Assembly: GCA_019115605.1 (NCBI GenBank)
Contig: DXDG01000026.1
Coordinates: forward strand, 1-58,686
Reading direction: 5' to 3'
DNA from: Candidatus Alistipes faecigallinarum
GTDB taxonomy: Bacteria > Bacteroidota > Bacteroidia > Bacteroidales > Rikenellaceae
Length of the DNA: 58,686 bases
Part shown: positions 24,975 to 33,935 of the stretch, one piece after another
Layout: every line of letters starts with the position of its first letter
Position numbering within the stretch: the stretch's first letter is position 1
Position numbers and translations under genes: made by a program
Notes under the pieces: model-generated
Told to the model about the DNA's origin: nothing
What the model saw: the letters and a program-made list of their open reading frames with translations, nothing else
Database searches by the model: none

Positions 24975-26790
24975 AGGCCGGATAGTAGATTTGCATGTTC
25001 TTGACATATTCGAGGAGTGCCGGGCGGCGGATCGTATCCGTCAGGTAGTACTCCTCGAGCAGGCTGGCGATGGGCAGCGCCGAGGTGGCGCCGAAACCGC
25101 CGTTCTCGACATAGACCGAGATGGCGATCTTCGGGTTGTCCTTCGGGGCGAACGAAAGGAAGGTCGAGTGGTCGCGGCCGCGGGGGTTCTGGGCCGTGCC
25201 GGTCTTGCCGCAGACGTCCCAGCCGTCCAGACGCGCCATGCGCGAGGTGCCGTCCACGTTCACGCTCCGCCACATGCCCTCGACGATCGGCTCGAAGTGC
25301 TTCGGATCGACCTTCGTGTAGTGGCGCTCGTAGAAACGGGCGTCGATCGAGTCGCGCCCCTCGATCCGCTTGACGATATGCGGGATGTAGTAGTAGCCGC
25401 GGTTGGCGACGATCGCCGCGAGGTTGGCCAGTTGCAGCGGCGTGCAGCCCAGGGCATCCTGGCCGATCGAGAGCGAGAGTACCGTCAGGGCGTTCCACGA
25501 CTTGCGGTACTGCTTGTCATAGTAGGCCCGGTCGGGAACGTAGCCGTTGCCCTCGTCCAGGAAGTCGGAGCCCAGCTTGCGGCCGAAGCCGAAGCTCTCG
25601 ACATACTCCCGCCAGACGTCGAAGCCCTCCTTGACGCTCTCGTACTTCGGATTCTCCAGAATGTCGCGGAAGACGTAGCAGAAGTAGGCGTTGCACGAGG
25701 TCGAGACGGCATAGCGCAGATCGAGTGGCGAAGCGTGCGCATGGCACTTCATCTTCAGCCGCCCGGCCTGGTAGCCCATGTTGCAGACGTGGCGGTCCGA
25801 AGGGCGCAGCACCCCCTCCTGCATGCCGATAAGGCCCTGCACCAGCTTGAAGGTCGAACCCGGCGGGTACTTCGCCTTCACGGCCCGGTTGAAGAGCGGC
25901 TGCCGCTTGTTGTAGAGCATCTGCATGTAGTGGTTGCCGCGCTCGCGTCCCACCAGCTCGTCGGGGTCGTACGTCGGCGAGGAGACCATCATGAGGATCT
26001 CCCCGGTCGAGGGCTCGATGGCCACCGCCGCACCGACCTTGCCGCGCATGAGTTCCTCGCCGAGCAGCTGCAGCCGCGCATCGATCGTGCTCACGAGCGT
26101 GCTGCCCGGCACGGGCAGCGAGTCGTAGTAGCCGTTCATGTAGGAGCCCTTGATCGCCCCGTGCGTGTCGCGTTCGAGGACCTTGACCCCCTTCTTGCCC
26201 CGCAGCTCGGGCTCGTAGGCCGACTCCACGCCGCTGATGCCCACGTAGTCGCCCGCCTTGTAGGAGGTGTAGCGCTTGAGCATGTCCTGCGTAACCTCGC
26301 CGACATAGCCCAGCAGGTTGCCGCCGACCTGCCGCGGATAGTGGCGCACGGTGCGGGATACGGTATAGAACCCGCGGAAGTTGCACTCGTCGAAGCGGAG
26401 CTTCTCCTCCTTGGAGACGTAGTTGGCGACCAGGCGCGGCGCCCGCGGATAGGCCCGGGCGTTGGCCAGCTCGCGGTCGAGCTTCTGGCGCGAGATGCCG
26501 GCAATGGCGCAGAGCCGCGCCGTGTCGAAGCCGCCGCGGTCCATGTCGTGGTAGATGACCATCAGGTCGTAGCACTCGCGGCTCTGCACGAGGTATTCGC
26601 CGTTGCGGTCGTAGACCTCGCCGCGCGGCGGATACTGCACCTCGAAGCGCAGCACGTTGCCGCGGGCCATCTCGACATAGCGCGTATCGATGAGCTGGAT
26701 GTAGGCCAGGCGCCCGAGAATCATCGCGAAGATCAGCAGCACGACCGCCTGCAGGGTCCGCATGCGGACAAATCCTTCGGAACGGTTCAT
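24964..26790 (-). CDS. mrdA: Penicillin-binding protein 2 (elongation-specific transpeptidase)
   Basis: A 608-residue class B PBP. One N-terminal membrane anchor (LQAVVLLIFAMILGRLAYIQL) is followed by the dimerisation domain (PPRGEVYDRNGEYLV) and the transpeptidase domain with S312-TFK (PPGSTFKLVQG), the SIGQ region after LSL (the SxN equivalent) and KTGTAQN. It cross-links side-wall peptidoglycan in the periplasm with RodA. ATG 26790 overlaps the mreD stop by four bases; the longer in-frame start at 26901 would add residues with no membrane-protein character inside mreD. Confidence 0.95.
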   Translation of the reverse strand: MNRSEGFVRMRTLQAVVLLIFAMILGRLAYIQLIDTRYVEMARGNVLRFEVQYPPRGEVYDRNGEYLVQSRECYDLMVIYHDMDRGGFDTARLCAIAGISRQKLDRELANARAYPRAPRLVANYVSKEEKLRFDECNFRGFYTVSRTVRHYPRQVGGNLLGYVGEVTQDMLKRYTSYKAGDYVGISGVESAYEPELRGKKGVKVLERDTHGAIKGSYMNGYYDSLPVPGSTLVSTIDARLQLLGEELMRGKVGAAVAIEPSTGEILMMVSSPTYDPDELVGRERGNHYMQMLYNKRQPLFNRAVKAKYPPGSTFKLVQGLIGMQEGVLRPSDRHVCNMGYQAGRLKMKCHAHASPLDLRYAVSTSCNAYFCYVFRDILENPKYESVKEGFDVWREYVESFGFGRKLGSDFLDEGNGYVPDRAYYDKQYRKSWNALTVLSLSIGQDALGCTPLQLANLAAIVANRGYYYIPHIVKRIEGRDSIDARFYERHYTKVDPKHFEPIVEGMWRSVNVDGTSRMARLDGWDVCGKTGTAQNPRGRDHSTFLSFAPKDNPKIAISVYVENGGFGATSALPIASLLEEYYLTDTIRRPALLEYVKNMQIYYPAYDR

Positions 26791-27305
26791 ACGCGCACGG
26801 AGAGTTTGACGGTGAAGACCCGGGCGATGATCCAGACGAAGGCCAGCGTCACGAGCGAGCTCACCACGATGCGGATGACCGTATGCAGCAGATGCTCCCA
26901 CGAGAGGGCCTCAAGCAGGAAGAAGAGCGTATGGTGCAGGAGAATCACGATCACCAGGTAGTCGATGAATTTCCGGCGGCCGAGCCGCTCGGAGGAGGGG
27001 ACGCCCCCTTCGCGGATGCTGTCGCGGCCGCACAGCAGGTTGAGAAGCATCGGCCGGGCAAAGGCTACCGGCAGCGTGGCGATCGTATTGATGCCCGCCG
27101 TGCCCATCGCGGCATCCATCGCCACGCCCGTGAGCAGGCCGGCGCCGAGCAGGACGACGGGCGGCGTGTCTAGCGGCAGCAGCACGATGAAGGCCATGTA
27201 GATGAGCGGATTGAGATACACGCTGATCGACAGGTTGTCGAACAGGAAAACCTGCAGCAGCATCGTGGCTGCGAAAAGTGCGATATAGGGCAGTGTCCGA
27301 TACAT
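26787..27305 (-). CDS. mreD: Rod shape-determining protein MreD
   Basis: A 172-residue membrane protein with about five to six helices, in the expected place between mreC and mrdA. The N-terminal YIALFAATMLLQVFLFDNLSI and the PLIYMAFIVLLPLDTPPVV segment match Bacteroidota MreD. It is overlapped by mrdA (ATGA) and starts three bases after the mreC stop. Identity rests on context as much as on sequence because the family is weakly conserved. Confidence 0.88.
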   Translation of the reverse strand: MYRTLPYIALFAATMLLQVFLFDNLSISVYLNPLIYMAFIVLLPLDTPPVVLLGAGLLTGVAMDAAMGTAGINTIATLPVAFARPMLLNLLCGRDSIREGGVPSSERLGRRKFIDYLVIVILLHHTLFFLLEALSWEHLLHTVIRIVVSSLVTLAFVWIIARVFTVKLSVRV

Positions 27306-27308
27306 CGG

Positions 27309-28178
27309 TTACATGCGTGTGTGTTGTTCGATCAGCTCGCTCTGCTGCAGCGCGCGGATCTCGTTCAAATCCCGGTTTTCGACCACAATGACATCCGTCA
27401 GGCGCGACATCTCGGCTGCCAGACGCACCCGGACCGTATAGGAGGTGCGCATCGGATCCAGCTCGGCGCTCTCGACCCAGCCGATCCGCACCCCTTCGGG
27501 AAAATACTCCGAGAAGCCCGTCGTAACGACCTCGTCGCCTGGGTGGGGTTCGGCGTATTTGGACAGTTCGCCCAGGATCACCACATGCGGGTCGAGCCCG
27601 TCCCAGTAGATCGAGCCCAGGTAGTCCGAGTCGGCGAGCTTGCCGCTGGCCCGGAACGAGGTGTTGAGCACCGACATCGCCACGGCGTAGCGGTCCGTGC
27701 AGTCGACCACGTAGCCCACCATCGCGCCGTCGGGCGTGAGTACGGACATGTCGGGCTGAATGCCGGCGTTGCGCCCCCGGTTGAGCGTGATGAGATTCTG
27801 CTGCCGGTTGATCGAATTGGAGGCCACCGAAGCCACCCTGTAGGAAAATTTCGACTCGCCGAGGCTCTGCAGGCAGCTGTCCAGCCGGGCCGCGGCCACC
27901 ACCTCCTCGTAGCGTGCGAGGCGCTCCTCGAACTGCGTGATCCGGTCGAGCAGCACCCTATTCTCGCCGCCCAGCAGAAAGTAGCGGCGGATGCCTCCGA
28001 AGAAGCTGCGGATGCCACCGCTCCACTGATTCGACCGGGCCAGCAGACGCGCCTGCGTATAGGCGGAGGAGTGGGCATAGTAACTGACGGCCGACACCTC
28101 CAACACCACGAACAGCACCACGACGTAGATGCTGCGTATGAACTCGATCAACTTGCGCAAAGCCGCTTTCTTTTTCAT
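27309..28178 (-). CDS. mreC: Cell shape-determining protein MreC
   Basis: A 289-residue bitopic protein with a short cytoplasmic head, one helix (IYVVVLFVVLEVSAVSYYA), a coiled coil (~75-115) and the periplasmic beta-barrel region with NSINRQQNLITLNRGRNAG and VVTTGFSEYFPEGVRIGWV. It forms the periplasmic scaffold linking MreB to PBP2/RodA. It lies 98 bases after mreB; that gap has a short inverted repeat (ATTGCGG/CCGCAAT at 28183-28204) and is otherwise unremarkable. Confidence 0.94.
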   Translation of the reverse strand: MKKKAALRKLIEFIRSIYVVVLFVVLEVSAVSYYAHSSAYTQARLLARSNQWSGGIRSFFGGIRRYFLLGGENRVLLDRITQFEERLARYEEVVAAARLDSCLQSLGESKFSYRVASVASNSINRQQNLITLNRGRNAGIQPDMSVLTPDGAMVGYVVDCTDRYAVAMSVLNTSFRASGKLADSDYLGSIYWDGLDPHVVILGELSKYAEPHPGDEVVTTGFSEYFPEGVRIGWVESAELDPMRTSYTVRVRLAAEMSRLTDVIVVENRDLNEIRALQQSELIEQHTRM

Positions 28179-28276
28179 TCAGATTGCGGACCGAAGCCCG
28201 CAATCCCCGTAATTGTTTCCTGTAAACCGGTTTCGCGTCGGAGGCCATGGCGCGGCCTTCCCGCCCCGGCCGTCCG

Positions 28277-29296
28277 CTACTTCATGAGGAACGAGAAGCG
28301 GTTGATGTTCTTCAACGCAATTCCCGTACCGCGTGCAATGGCCCGCAGGGGATCCTCGGCGATGTGGAACGGAATGCCGGTCTTCTCGTTCAGACGCCGG
28401 TCGAGACCCCGGATCAGGGCGCCGCCGCCGGCCAGGTAGATGCCGTTCTTGACGATGTCGGCATACAGCTCGGGGGGCATCGACTCAAGCACCTTCATCA
28501 GCGCCGCGTCGATCTTGGCCAGCGACTTTTCGAGGGCGTAGGCGATCTCGCTGTACGAGAGCGAGACGGTCTGCGGCAGCGCCGTGAGCATGTTGGGGCC
28601 CGTTACGACGAAATCCTCGGGCTCCTCCTCGAGCGAGGAGCTCGCCGCGCCGATCGAGCACTTGATCGCCTCGGCCGTACGTTCGCCGATGCGGATGTTG
28701 TGCTGCTGGCGCACATAGCTCTGGATGTCGCTCGTGAAGACGTCGCCCGCGATGTTGATCGACTCCGAGCAGACGATGCCGCCGAGCGAGATGCAGGCGA
28801 TCTCCGACGTTCCGCCGCCGATGTCGATGACCATGTTGCCTTCGGGGGCCTCAACGTCGAGACCGGCTCCGAGGGCCGCGGCCATCGGTTCGTAGATCAT
28901 GTAGACCTCGCGGCCTCCGGCATGCTCGGCCGAGTCGCGCACGGCGCGGATCTCCACGTTCGTCGAACCCGACGGAATGCAGATCACCATGCGCAGCGAC
29001 GGGGCAAAGAGGCTGCCCGAGGTCTTGACCTTCTTGATCATGCCGCGCAGCATGAGCTCCGTGGCGTTGAAGTCGGCGATCACGCCGTCCTTGAGCGGAC
29101 GGATCGTCTTGATATTCGGATTGGTCTTCTCGTGCATCTGGCGGGCCTGATGACCGATGGCAACGAGTTTTCCGGTATGTACGTCGAGTGCCACGATCGA
29201 CGGTTCGTCGACGACGACCTTGCCGTTGTAGATGATCAGCGTGTTGGCCGTTCCGAGGTCGATCGCCAGTTCCTGTGTCAAAGAAAAGATCCCCAT
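28277..29296 (-). CDS. mreB: Rod shape-determining actin homologue MreB
   Basis: A 339-residue, full-length bacterial actin. It has the phosphate-1 motif DLGTANTLIY-like (AIDLGTANTLI), the phosphate-2 motif DIGGGTSEIA and the adenosine motif LAGGGALIRGLDR. It polymerises under the inner membrane and positions the elongation machinery. First gene of the operon mreB-mreC-mreD-mrdA-rodA-ATPase-PAP2; a perfect -7 element lies ~110 bases upstream. Confidence 0.97.
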   Translation of the reverse strand: MGIFSLTQELAIDLGTANTLIIYNGKVVVDEPSIVALDVHTGKLVAIGHQARQMHEKTNPNIKTIRPLKDGVIADFNATELMLRGMIKKVKTSGSLFAPSLRMVICIPSGSTNVEIRAVRDSAEHAGGREVYMIYEPMAAALGAGLDVEAPEGNMVIDIGGGTSEIACISLGGIVCSESINIAGDVFTSDIQSYVRQQHNIRIGERTAEAIKCSIGAASSSLEEEPEDFVVTGPNMLTALPQTVSLSYSEIAYALEKSLAKIDAALMKVLESMPPELYADIVKNGIYLAGGGALIRGLDRRLNEKTGIPFHIAEDPLRAIARGTGIALKNINRFSFLMK

Positions 29297-29405
29297 AATT
29301 TACTCCCCAGCTTTTTTATCTCTTAAACTCCTTTCTGTCAATAACCTGTTTCATCGGCCGGCCTCCGCCGCAGGCGCCGCGGGGCACAACAGCCGAATAT
29401 CCGGA

Positions 29406-29413
29406 CAAAGATA
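29406..29413 (-). promoter_or_regulatory. -7 promoter element for the mreB operon
   Basis: On the minus strand the sequence is TATCTTTG, a perfect TAnnTTTG, giving a leader of about 100 bases before mreB. Confidence 0.7.
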
Positions 29414-29460
29414 CGAAAAAGCCCGGGATAATTTCCATATTTTTTAATCATTTTTTTAAT

Positions 29461-29468
29461 TACATTTG
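29461..29468 (+). promoter_or_regulatory. -7 promoter element for gpsA-pgi
   Basis: TACATTTG is a perfect TAnnTTTG, 24 bases before ATG 29493, in an AT-rich stretch and back to back with the mreB element. It decides the gpsA start: the in-frame TTG at 29466 would overlap the promoter. Confidence 0.75.
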
Positions 29469-29492
29469 TGTCGCGAAACTCAACGTCTGCGC

Positions 29493-30500
29493 ATGGAATA
29501 CAAAATCGGTTCGGAAGCCCGCTACGCGGTCATCGGCCACGGAAGCTGGGCCACGGCACTCGTCAGGCAGCTCACGCAGGGCGGTGAGCGGGTGGGATGG
29601 TACGTCCGCAACGGGGAGGTGCTCGAAAGCCTCCGCAGCGAAGGACGCAACTCCCGCTACCTCAGCGACACGGAGTTCGACCGCAGCCGCATCGCCCCCT
29701 CGGGCGACCTCGACGCCGTGGTGCGCGGGGCCGAAGTCATCATCCTGGCCACCCCCTCGGCCTACCTCAAGGAGTTCCTCGCGCCGCTCCGCACCCCGCT
29801 GCGCGACAAGTTCATCGTCTCGGCCATCAAGGGCATCGTCCCGGGCGACTACCAGACCGTCGTGGAGTACATGCACGACCGTTACGAACTCTCCTACAAA
29901 CAGATCGGGCTGATCTCCGGGCCCTCGCACGCCGAGGAGGTATCGCGCGGAAGGCTCTCCTACCTGACCGTCGTCTGCACCGACGGGGAGAACGCCCGGG
30001 CGCTCGGGAACCGCCTGGCCTCCGAATCGCTCGCCATCTCCTACTCGACGGACCTCTATGGCATCGAATATGCGGCGATCCTGAAGAACATCTACGCCAT
30101 TGCGGTGGGCATGGCCGTCGGCCTGGGCTACGGGGACAACTTCCTCGCGGTGCTCATCGCCAACTGCGCCCGCGAGCTGACGCGCTTTCTGGAGGAGAGC
30201 TACCCCGCGCCGCGCGACACGCAGGCCTCGGCCTACCTGGGCGACCTGCTCGTAACCTGCTACTCGACCTACAGCCGCAACCGCCGGCTGGGACTGCTCA
30301 TCGGCCACGGATGCACGGTGCGCAGCGCGCTGAACGAGATGACGATGGTGGCCGAGGGCTACTTCGCCGCCGACTGCATCCGCCACATCAACTTCCGCCA
30401 CCGGATCGAGATGCCCATCGCCGAAATGGTCTACCGGGTCCTCTACGAAGGGGCTTCGGCACGCCGGAGCATGAAGGAACTGACAACCAAATTAATCTGA
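29493..30500 (+). CDS. gpsA: Glycerol-3-phosphate dehydrogenase, NAD(P)+
   Basis: A 335-residue cytoplasmic enzyme that makes sn-glycerol-3-phosphate from dihydroxyacetone phosphate for phospholipid synthesis. It has the Rossmann motif GHGSWATALV, VIILATPSAYLKEFL, SAIKGI, SGPSHAEEVSRG and the catalytic-lysine region YAAILKNIYAIAVGMAVGLGYGDN. Start ATG 29493 follows the -7 element by 24 bases. It is followed by pgi after six bases, so the two form an operon. Confidence 0.95.
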   Translation: MEYKIGSEARYAVIGHGSWATALVRQLTQGGERVGWYVRNGEVLESLRSEGRNSRYLSDTEFDRSRIAPSGDLDAVVRGAEVIILATPSAYLKEFLAPLRTPLRDKFIVSAIKGIVPGDYQTVVEYMHDRYELSYKQIGLISGPSHAEEVSRGRLSYLTVVCTDGENARALGNRLASESLAISYSTDLYGIEYAAILKNIYAIAVGMAVGLGYGDNFLAVLIANCARELTRFLEESYPAPRDTQASAYLGDLLVTCYSTYSRNRRLGLLIGHGCTVRSALNEMTMVAEGYFAADCIRHINFRHRIEMPIAEMVYRVLYEGASARRSMKELTTKLI

Positions 30501-30506
30501 CAAGAT

Positions 30507-31838
30507 ATGAAAAGCGTGAAACTCGACATTGCCAAAACCGGCATCGAAATTCCGGCCGCGATGAAGGCCAAAGCACAGGAGGCCAACGCCCTGCTCCACT
30601 CGGGCAAGGGCGCCGGCAACGATTTTCTGGGGTGGGTGCACCTGCCCTCGTCGATCTCCGACAGCGACCTCGACGCCATCGAGGCCGTTGCCGCCAGGCT
30701 GCGTGCGAAGGCCGACCTGGTGATCTGCATCGGCATCGGCGGCTCCTACCTCGGCGCCCGCGCCGTGCTGGAGGCCATGAGCGACCCCTTCAAGCTGCTG
30801 CACAGGGAGCAGACGCAGCCCACGGTTGTCTTCGCCGGACAAAACATCTCGGAGGACTACACCTGGGAGCTGCTCGACGCCGCCCGCGAGCACTCGATCG
30901 CCGCCATCGTCATCTCCAAGTCGGGCACGACGACCGAACCGGCCATCGCCTTCCGCCTGATCAAGGCCGAGATCGAGCGCCGCTACGGCAAGCAGGAGGC
31001 TGCCGAGCGTATCGTCGCCGTTACGGACAAGGCCCGCGGCGCCCTGAAGACCCTCGCCACGCAGGAGGGCTACCCCACCTTCGTCATTCCCGACGACGTG
31101 GGCGGCCGCTTCTCGGTGCTGACCCCCGTAGGGCTGCTGCCGCTGGCCGTTGCCGGCGTGGATATCCGCGCCCTGGTGGCCGGAGCGCAGGAGATGGAGC
31201 GCGCCACCGACGCGAGCGTCGCCTTCGACGAGAACCCCTCGGCCATCTACGCCGCCACGCGCAACCTGCTCTACGCCGGCGGCAAGAAGATCGAGCTCCT
31301 CGGCTCCTATGAACCCCGCCTGCAGTACATCAACGAGTGGTGGAAGCAGCTCTACGGCGAGAGCGAAGGCAAGGAGGGCAAGGGCATCTTCCCGGCCAGC
31401 GTAACGCTGACGGCCGACCTGCACTCGATGGGCCAGTACATCCAGCAGGGCGAGCGCACGCTCTTCGAGACAATCATCTCGGTCGTGAAGCCCGCCCACG
31501 AGGTGAAGATCCAGTCCGACGCCGAGAACCTCGACGGTCTGAACTTCCTCGCCGGCAAGCGCATCTCGGAGGTGAACCGCATGGCCGAGCTGGGCGTGCA
31601 GCTGGCCCACATCGACGGCGGCGTGCCCAACATCCGCGTCGAGATCCCGGAGGTTTCGGCCCGCGTCATCGGCGGACTGCTCTACTTCTTCGAGAAGGCC
31701 TGCGGCATCAGCGGCTACCTGCTCGGCGTCAACCCCTTCGACCAGCCCGGTGTCGAAGCCTACAAGAAGAACATGTTCGCCCTGCTCGACAAGCCGGGCT
31801 ACGAGGAGGCCTCGAAGGCCATCAAGGCTCGGCTCTGA
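30507..31838 (+). CDS. pgi: Glucose-6-phosphate isomerase
   Basis: A 443-residue enzyme of the short (Bacillus/Bacteroides-type) PGI class, interconverting glucose-6-phosphate and fructose-6-phosphate. Visible are the sugar-phosphate-binding [13 protein letters not shown] and [30 protein letters not shown], the family signature region [18 protein letters not shown] and the C-terminal [19 protein letters not shown]. It is downstream of gpsA by six bases and ends ahead of a terminator. Confidence 0.96.
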   Translation: MKSVKLDIAKTGIEIPAAMKAKAQEANALLHSGKGAGNDFLGWVHLPSSISDSDLDAIEAVAARLRAKADLVICIGIGGSYLGARAVLEAMSDPFKLLHREQTQPTVVFAGQNISEDYTWELLDAAREHSIAAIVISKSGTTTEPAIAFRLIKAEIERRYGKQEAAERIVAVTDKARGALKTLATQEGYPTFVIPDDVGGRFSVLTPVGLLPLAVAGVDIRALVAGAQEMERATDASVAFDENPSAIYAATRNLLYAGGKKIELLGSYEPRLQYINEWWKQLYGESEGKEGKGIFPASVTLTADLHSMGQYIQQGERTLFETIISVVKPAHEVKIQSDAENLDGLNFLAGKRISEVNRMAELGVQLAHIDGGVPNIRVEIPEVSARVIGGLLYFFEKACGISGYLLGVNPFDQPGVEAYKKNMFALLDKPGYEEASKAIKARL

Positions 31839-31930
31839 CAGGAGCGCCGTGCGCCTGCCGTGCGCCGCGAAGTGCTGCGGCACGGGGCGGTTCAGGGTGG
31901 CACAGGACGCCGTCTTCCCCCTCACCGTGT

Positions 31931-31959
31931 ACGGGACCCGGAATCGGGTCCCGTTTTTT
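31931..31959 (+). terminator. Rho-independent terminator after gpsA-pgi
   Basis: A 9-bp stem ACGGGACCC/GGGTCCCGT, loop GGAATC, followed by six T. It lies about 90 bases after the pgi stop. Confidence 0.85.
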
Positions 31960-32024
31960 GCGTCCCCGCGGCAAAAAATGCGCTCCGGAGGCTGCTGCGA
32001 CCTACTTATCTCGGAAAAAGTTCG

Positions 32025-32032
32025 TACCTTTA
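32025..32032 (+). promoter_or_regulatory. Possible -7 element for the DUF6377 regulator
   Basis: TACCTTTA differs from TAnnTTTG only at the last base and lies 37 bases before ATG 32070, just after the pgi terminator. Confidence 0.5.
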
Positions 32033-32069
32033 CGTCGCCCGGTCTTTCGGCCCGGCTCCGCACCACAAG

Positions 32070-33737
32070 ATGAAGATCCTCGATCGCGCATACCGAACCG
32101 GACGGCACCTCGTGCTGCTGCTCGCCGCAGCGGGCCTGGCGGCCTGCGGCACGGACGAAACGCGCACGCTGGAGGAGGAGCTCGACACGGCCATCCGCAA
32201 CCGCCGGATCTATGAACAGCGGAAGGAGGCGCGCATCGACGAACTCCGCGGCATGCTCCGCGTAACGGGCCTCTCCCCCCGCCAGGAGTACGCCATCAAC
32301 GAACGGCTCTGCCGGGAGTTCTGGAAATACAAGCTCGACTCGGCCATCCGCTATGCGGAGCGCAACCTCGCGATCGCCCGCGAACTGCACGACCGCGGCG
32401 CCGGCATCGCCACCAGCCTGCACCTCGCCCAGCTCTACTCCTATTCGGGCAAGAGCCTCGAAACGAAGGCCATTCTCGACACCACCTCCCGCGCCACACT
32501 CCCCGATTCGCTGCGGGCCACCTACTACCAGTGTTACAGTCTCCTCTACGGCCACTACGCGGCCATCAGCAACCAGACCCACTACGACCGGCTCATCCGG
32601 AAGTATGAGGATTCGACACGGCGGGTGCTCGACACCGCCTCGTTCGAGTTCCGCAACCGGGAGGTGCTGACCCTCATCGGGCAGGGGCGCTACGAGCAGG
32701 CCGAAAAGCGGCTCTTCTCACTGCTGGAGGAGGCCGGAGGCGAGACCCCGCGCTACGCCCAGATCGCCTACGGGCTGGGAAGCCTCTACCGACAGCTCGG
32801 CAACGACCGGCTGGCCCGCGAGTTCTACATGCGCTCGGCCCACGCCGACGTATGCAACGCCACCAAGGAGAACGCCTCATTCCAGGCGCTGGCCCGCATG
32901 AGCTATGCGGCAGGCGACCTCTCGTCGGCCTTCAAATACGCCCAGGCGGCCATCGAGGATGCCCAGTTCTGCAACGTGCAGTTCCGCACGGCCCAGGTTG
33001 CCGAGCTCTACTCGATCGTCAGCGCCGCCTACCAGGCCAAGGAGGCGCGCGCCAAATCGAAACTCAAGCACTACGTCCTGCTCATCAGCCTGCTGTCGGC
33101 CGTGCTGGCCGTCCTGTTCGTCTACCTCTACCGGCAGCTGCGCAAACTCTCGCGCACGCAGGTCGAACTCTCGCGGGTCAACGCCACGCTGCGGCAGCTC
33201 AACGACGAACTGGGAGACAAGAACCGCCAGCTCTCGGAATCCAACGAACTCAAGGAGCAGTATATCGCCCGCTTCTTCGCCCTCTGCTCGCTCTATATCG
33301 ACAAGATGGACGGCTACCGCAAGAGCCTCTACCGGCTGGCCCAGAACCGGCAGTTTGAGGAGCTCTACAAGCGGTTGAAATCGACCTCGATGATGGAGAG
33401 CGAGGTGGATGAACTCTACCGGAACTTCGACGCCGTCTTCCTGGACCTCTATCCGACCTTCGTCGAGGATTTCAACGCCCTGCTCTCCGACGAGGCGCAC
33501 ATCCGCCTGCGGCCCGGCGAACTGCTCAACAAGGAGCTGCGCATCTACGCCCTGCTGCGGCTCGGAATAACCGACAGCGCGAAGATCGCCTCCTTCCTGC
33601 GCTGCTCGCTCAGTACGGTCTACAACTACCGCACACGCATGCGCAACCGCGCCTGCATTCCGAAGGAGGAGTTCGAGAAAAGGATCACGGAAATCGGAAA
33701 CAGCCGCGAAAAAGAGGGATTGCAGTTTCCAAAATAA
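32070..33737 (+). CDS. DUF6377-type membrane-spanning TPR regulator with C-terminal HTH
   Basis: A 555-residue protein. A lipoprotein-like or signal segment ends in LAAC (Cys26). Next is a tetratricopeptide-rich external region (~40-320; YSYSGKSLETKAILDTT, YGLGSLYRQLGNDRLAREFYM), one membrane helix (~325-347, HYVLLISLLSAVLAVLFVYLY), a coiled coil (~350-395) and a cytoplasmic C-terminal domain ending in a LuxR-like helix-turn-helix (LGITDSAKIASFLRCSLSTVYNYRTRMRNRA). This architecture predicts a one-component transmembrane regulator that senses something in the periplasm and binds DNA inside. ATG 32070 begins the signal segment; the longer in-frame start at 31860 would cross the terminator. It sits directly upstream of the Tat/oxidoreductase cluster, a plausible target. 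Confidence 0.82.
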   Translation: MKILDRAYRTGRHLVLLLAAAGLAACGTDETRTLEEELDTAIRNRRIYEQRKEARIDELRGMLRVTGLSPRQEYAINERLCREFWKYKLDSAIRYAERNLAIARELHDRGAGIATSLHLAQLYSYSGKSLETKAILDTTSRATLPDSLRATYYQCYSLLYGHYAAISNQTHYDRLIRKYEDSTRRVLDTASFEFRNREVLTLIGQGRYEQAEKRLFSLLEEAGGETPRYAQIAYGLGSLYRQLGNDRLAREFYMRSAHADVCNATKENASFQALARMSYAAGDLSSAFKYAQAAIEDAQFCNVQFRTAQVAELYSIVSAAYQAKEARAKSKLKHYVLLISLLSAVLAVLFVYLYRQLRKLSRTQVELSRVNATLRQLNDELGDKNRQLSESNELKEQYIARFFALCSLYIDKMDGYRKSLYRLAQNRQFEELYKRLKSTSMMESEVDELYRNFDAVFLDLYPTFVEDFNALLSDEAHIRLRPGELLNKELRIYALLRLGITDSAKIASFLRCSLSTVYNYRTRMRNRACIPKEEFEKRITEIGNSREKEGLQFPK

Positions 33738-33847
33738 CTACATTTTAACACGAATATAAAATATTAAAGCGTTTGTTATCAGCAAATAGTAAATTTAAGC
33801 GATCTACATTTTCAGCTGCAAAAAACGAAACCTGTTTCATTTCCGCT

Positions 33848-33855
33848 TAACTTTG
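33848..33855 (+). promoter_or_regulatory. -7 promoter element for the Tat/oxidoreductase cluster
   Basis: TAACTTTG is a perfect TAnnTTTG, about 80 bases before the first cluster gene. The 198-base gap around it is strikingly AT-rich compared with the genes, as expected for a regulated promoter. Confidence 0.7.
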
Positions 33856-33935
33856 TAAAGGAAGCCTTCCGAAGCGGGTTCCCCGCATAGGAAAAGGCAT
33901 TCCGACACAACCGAAACAACCTTTGAATCGACAAG

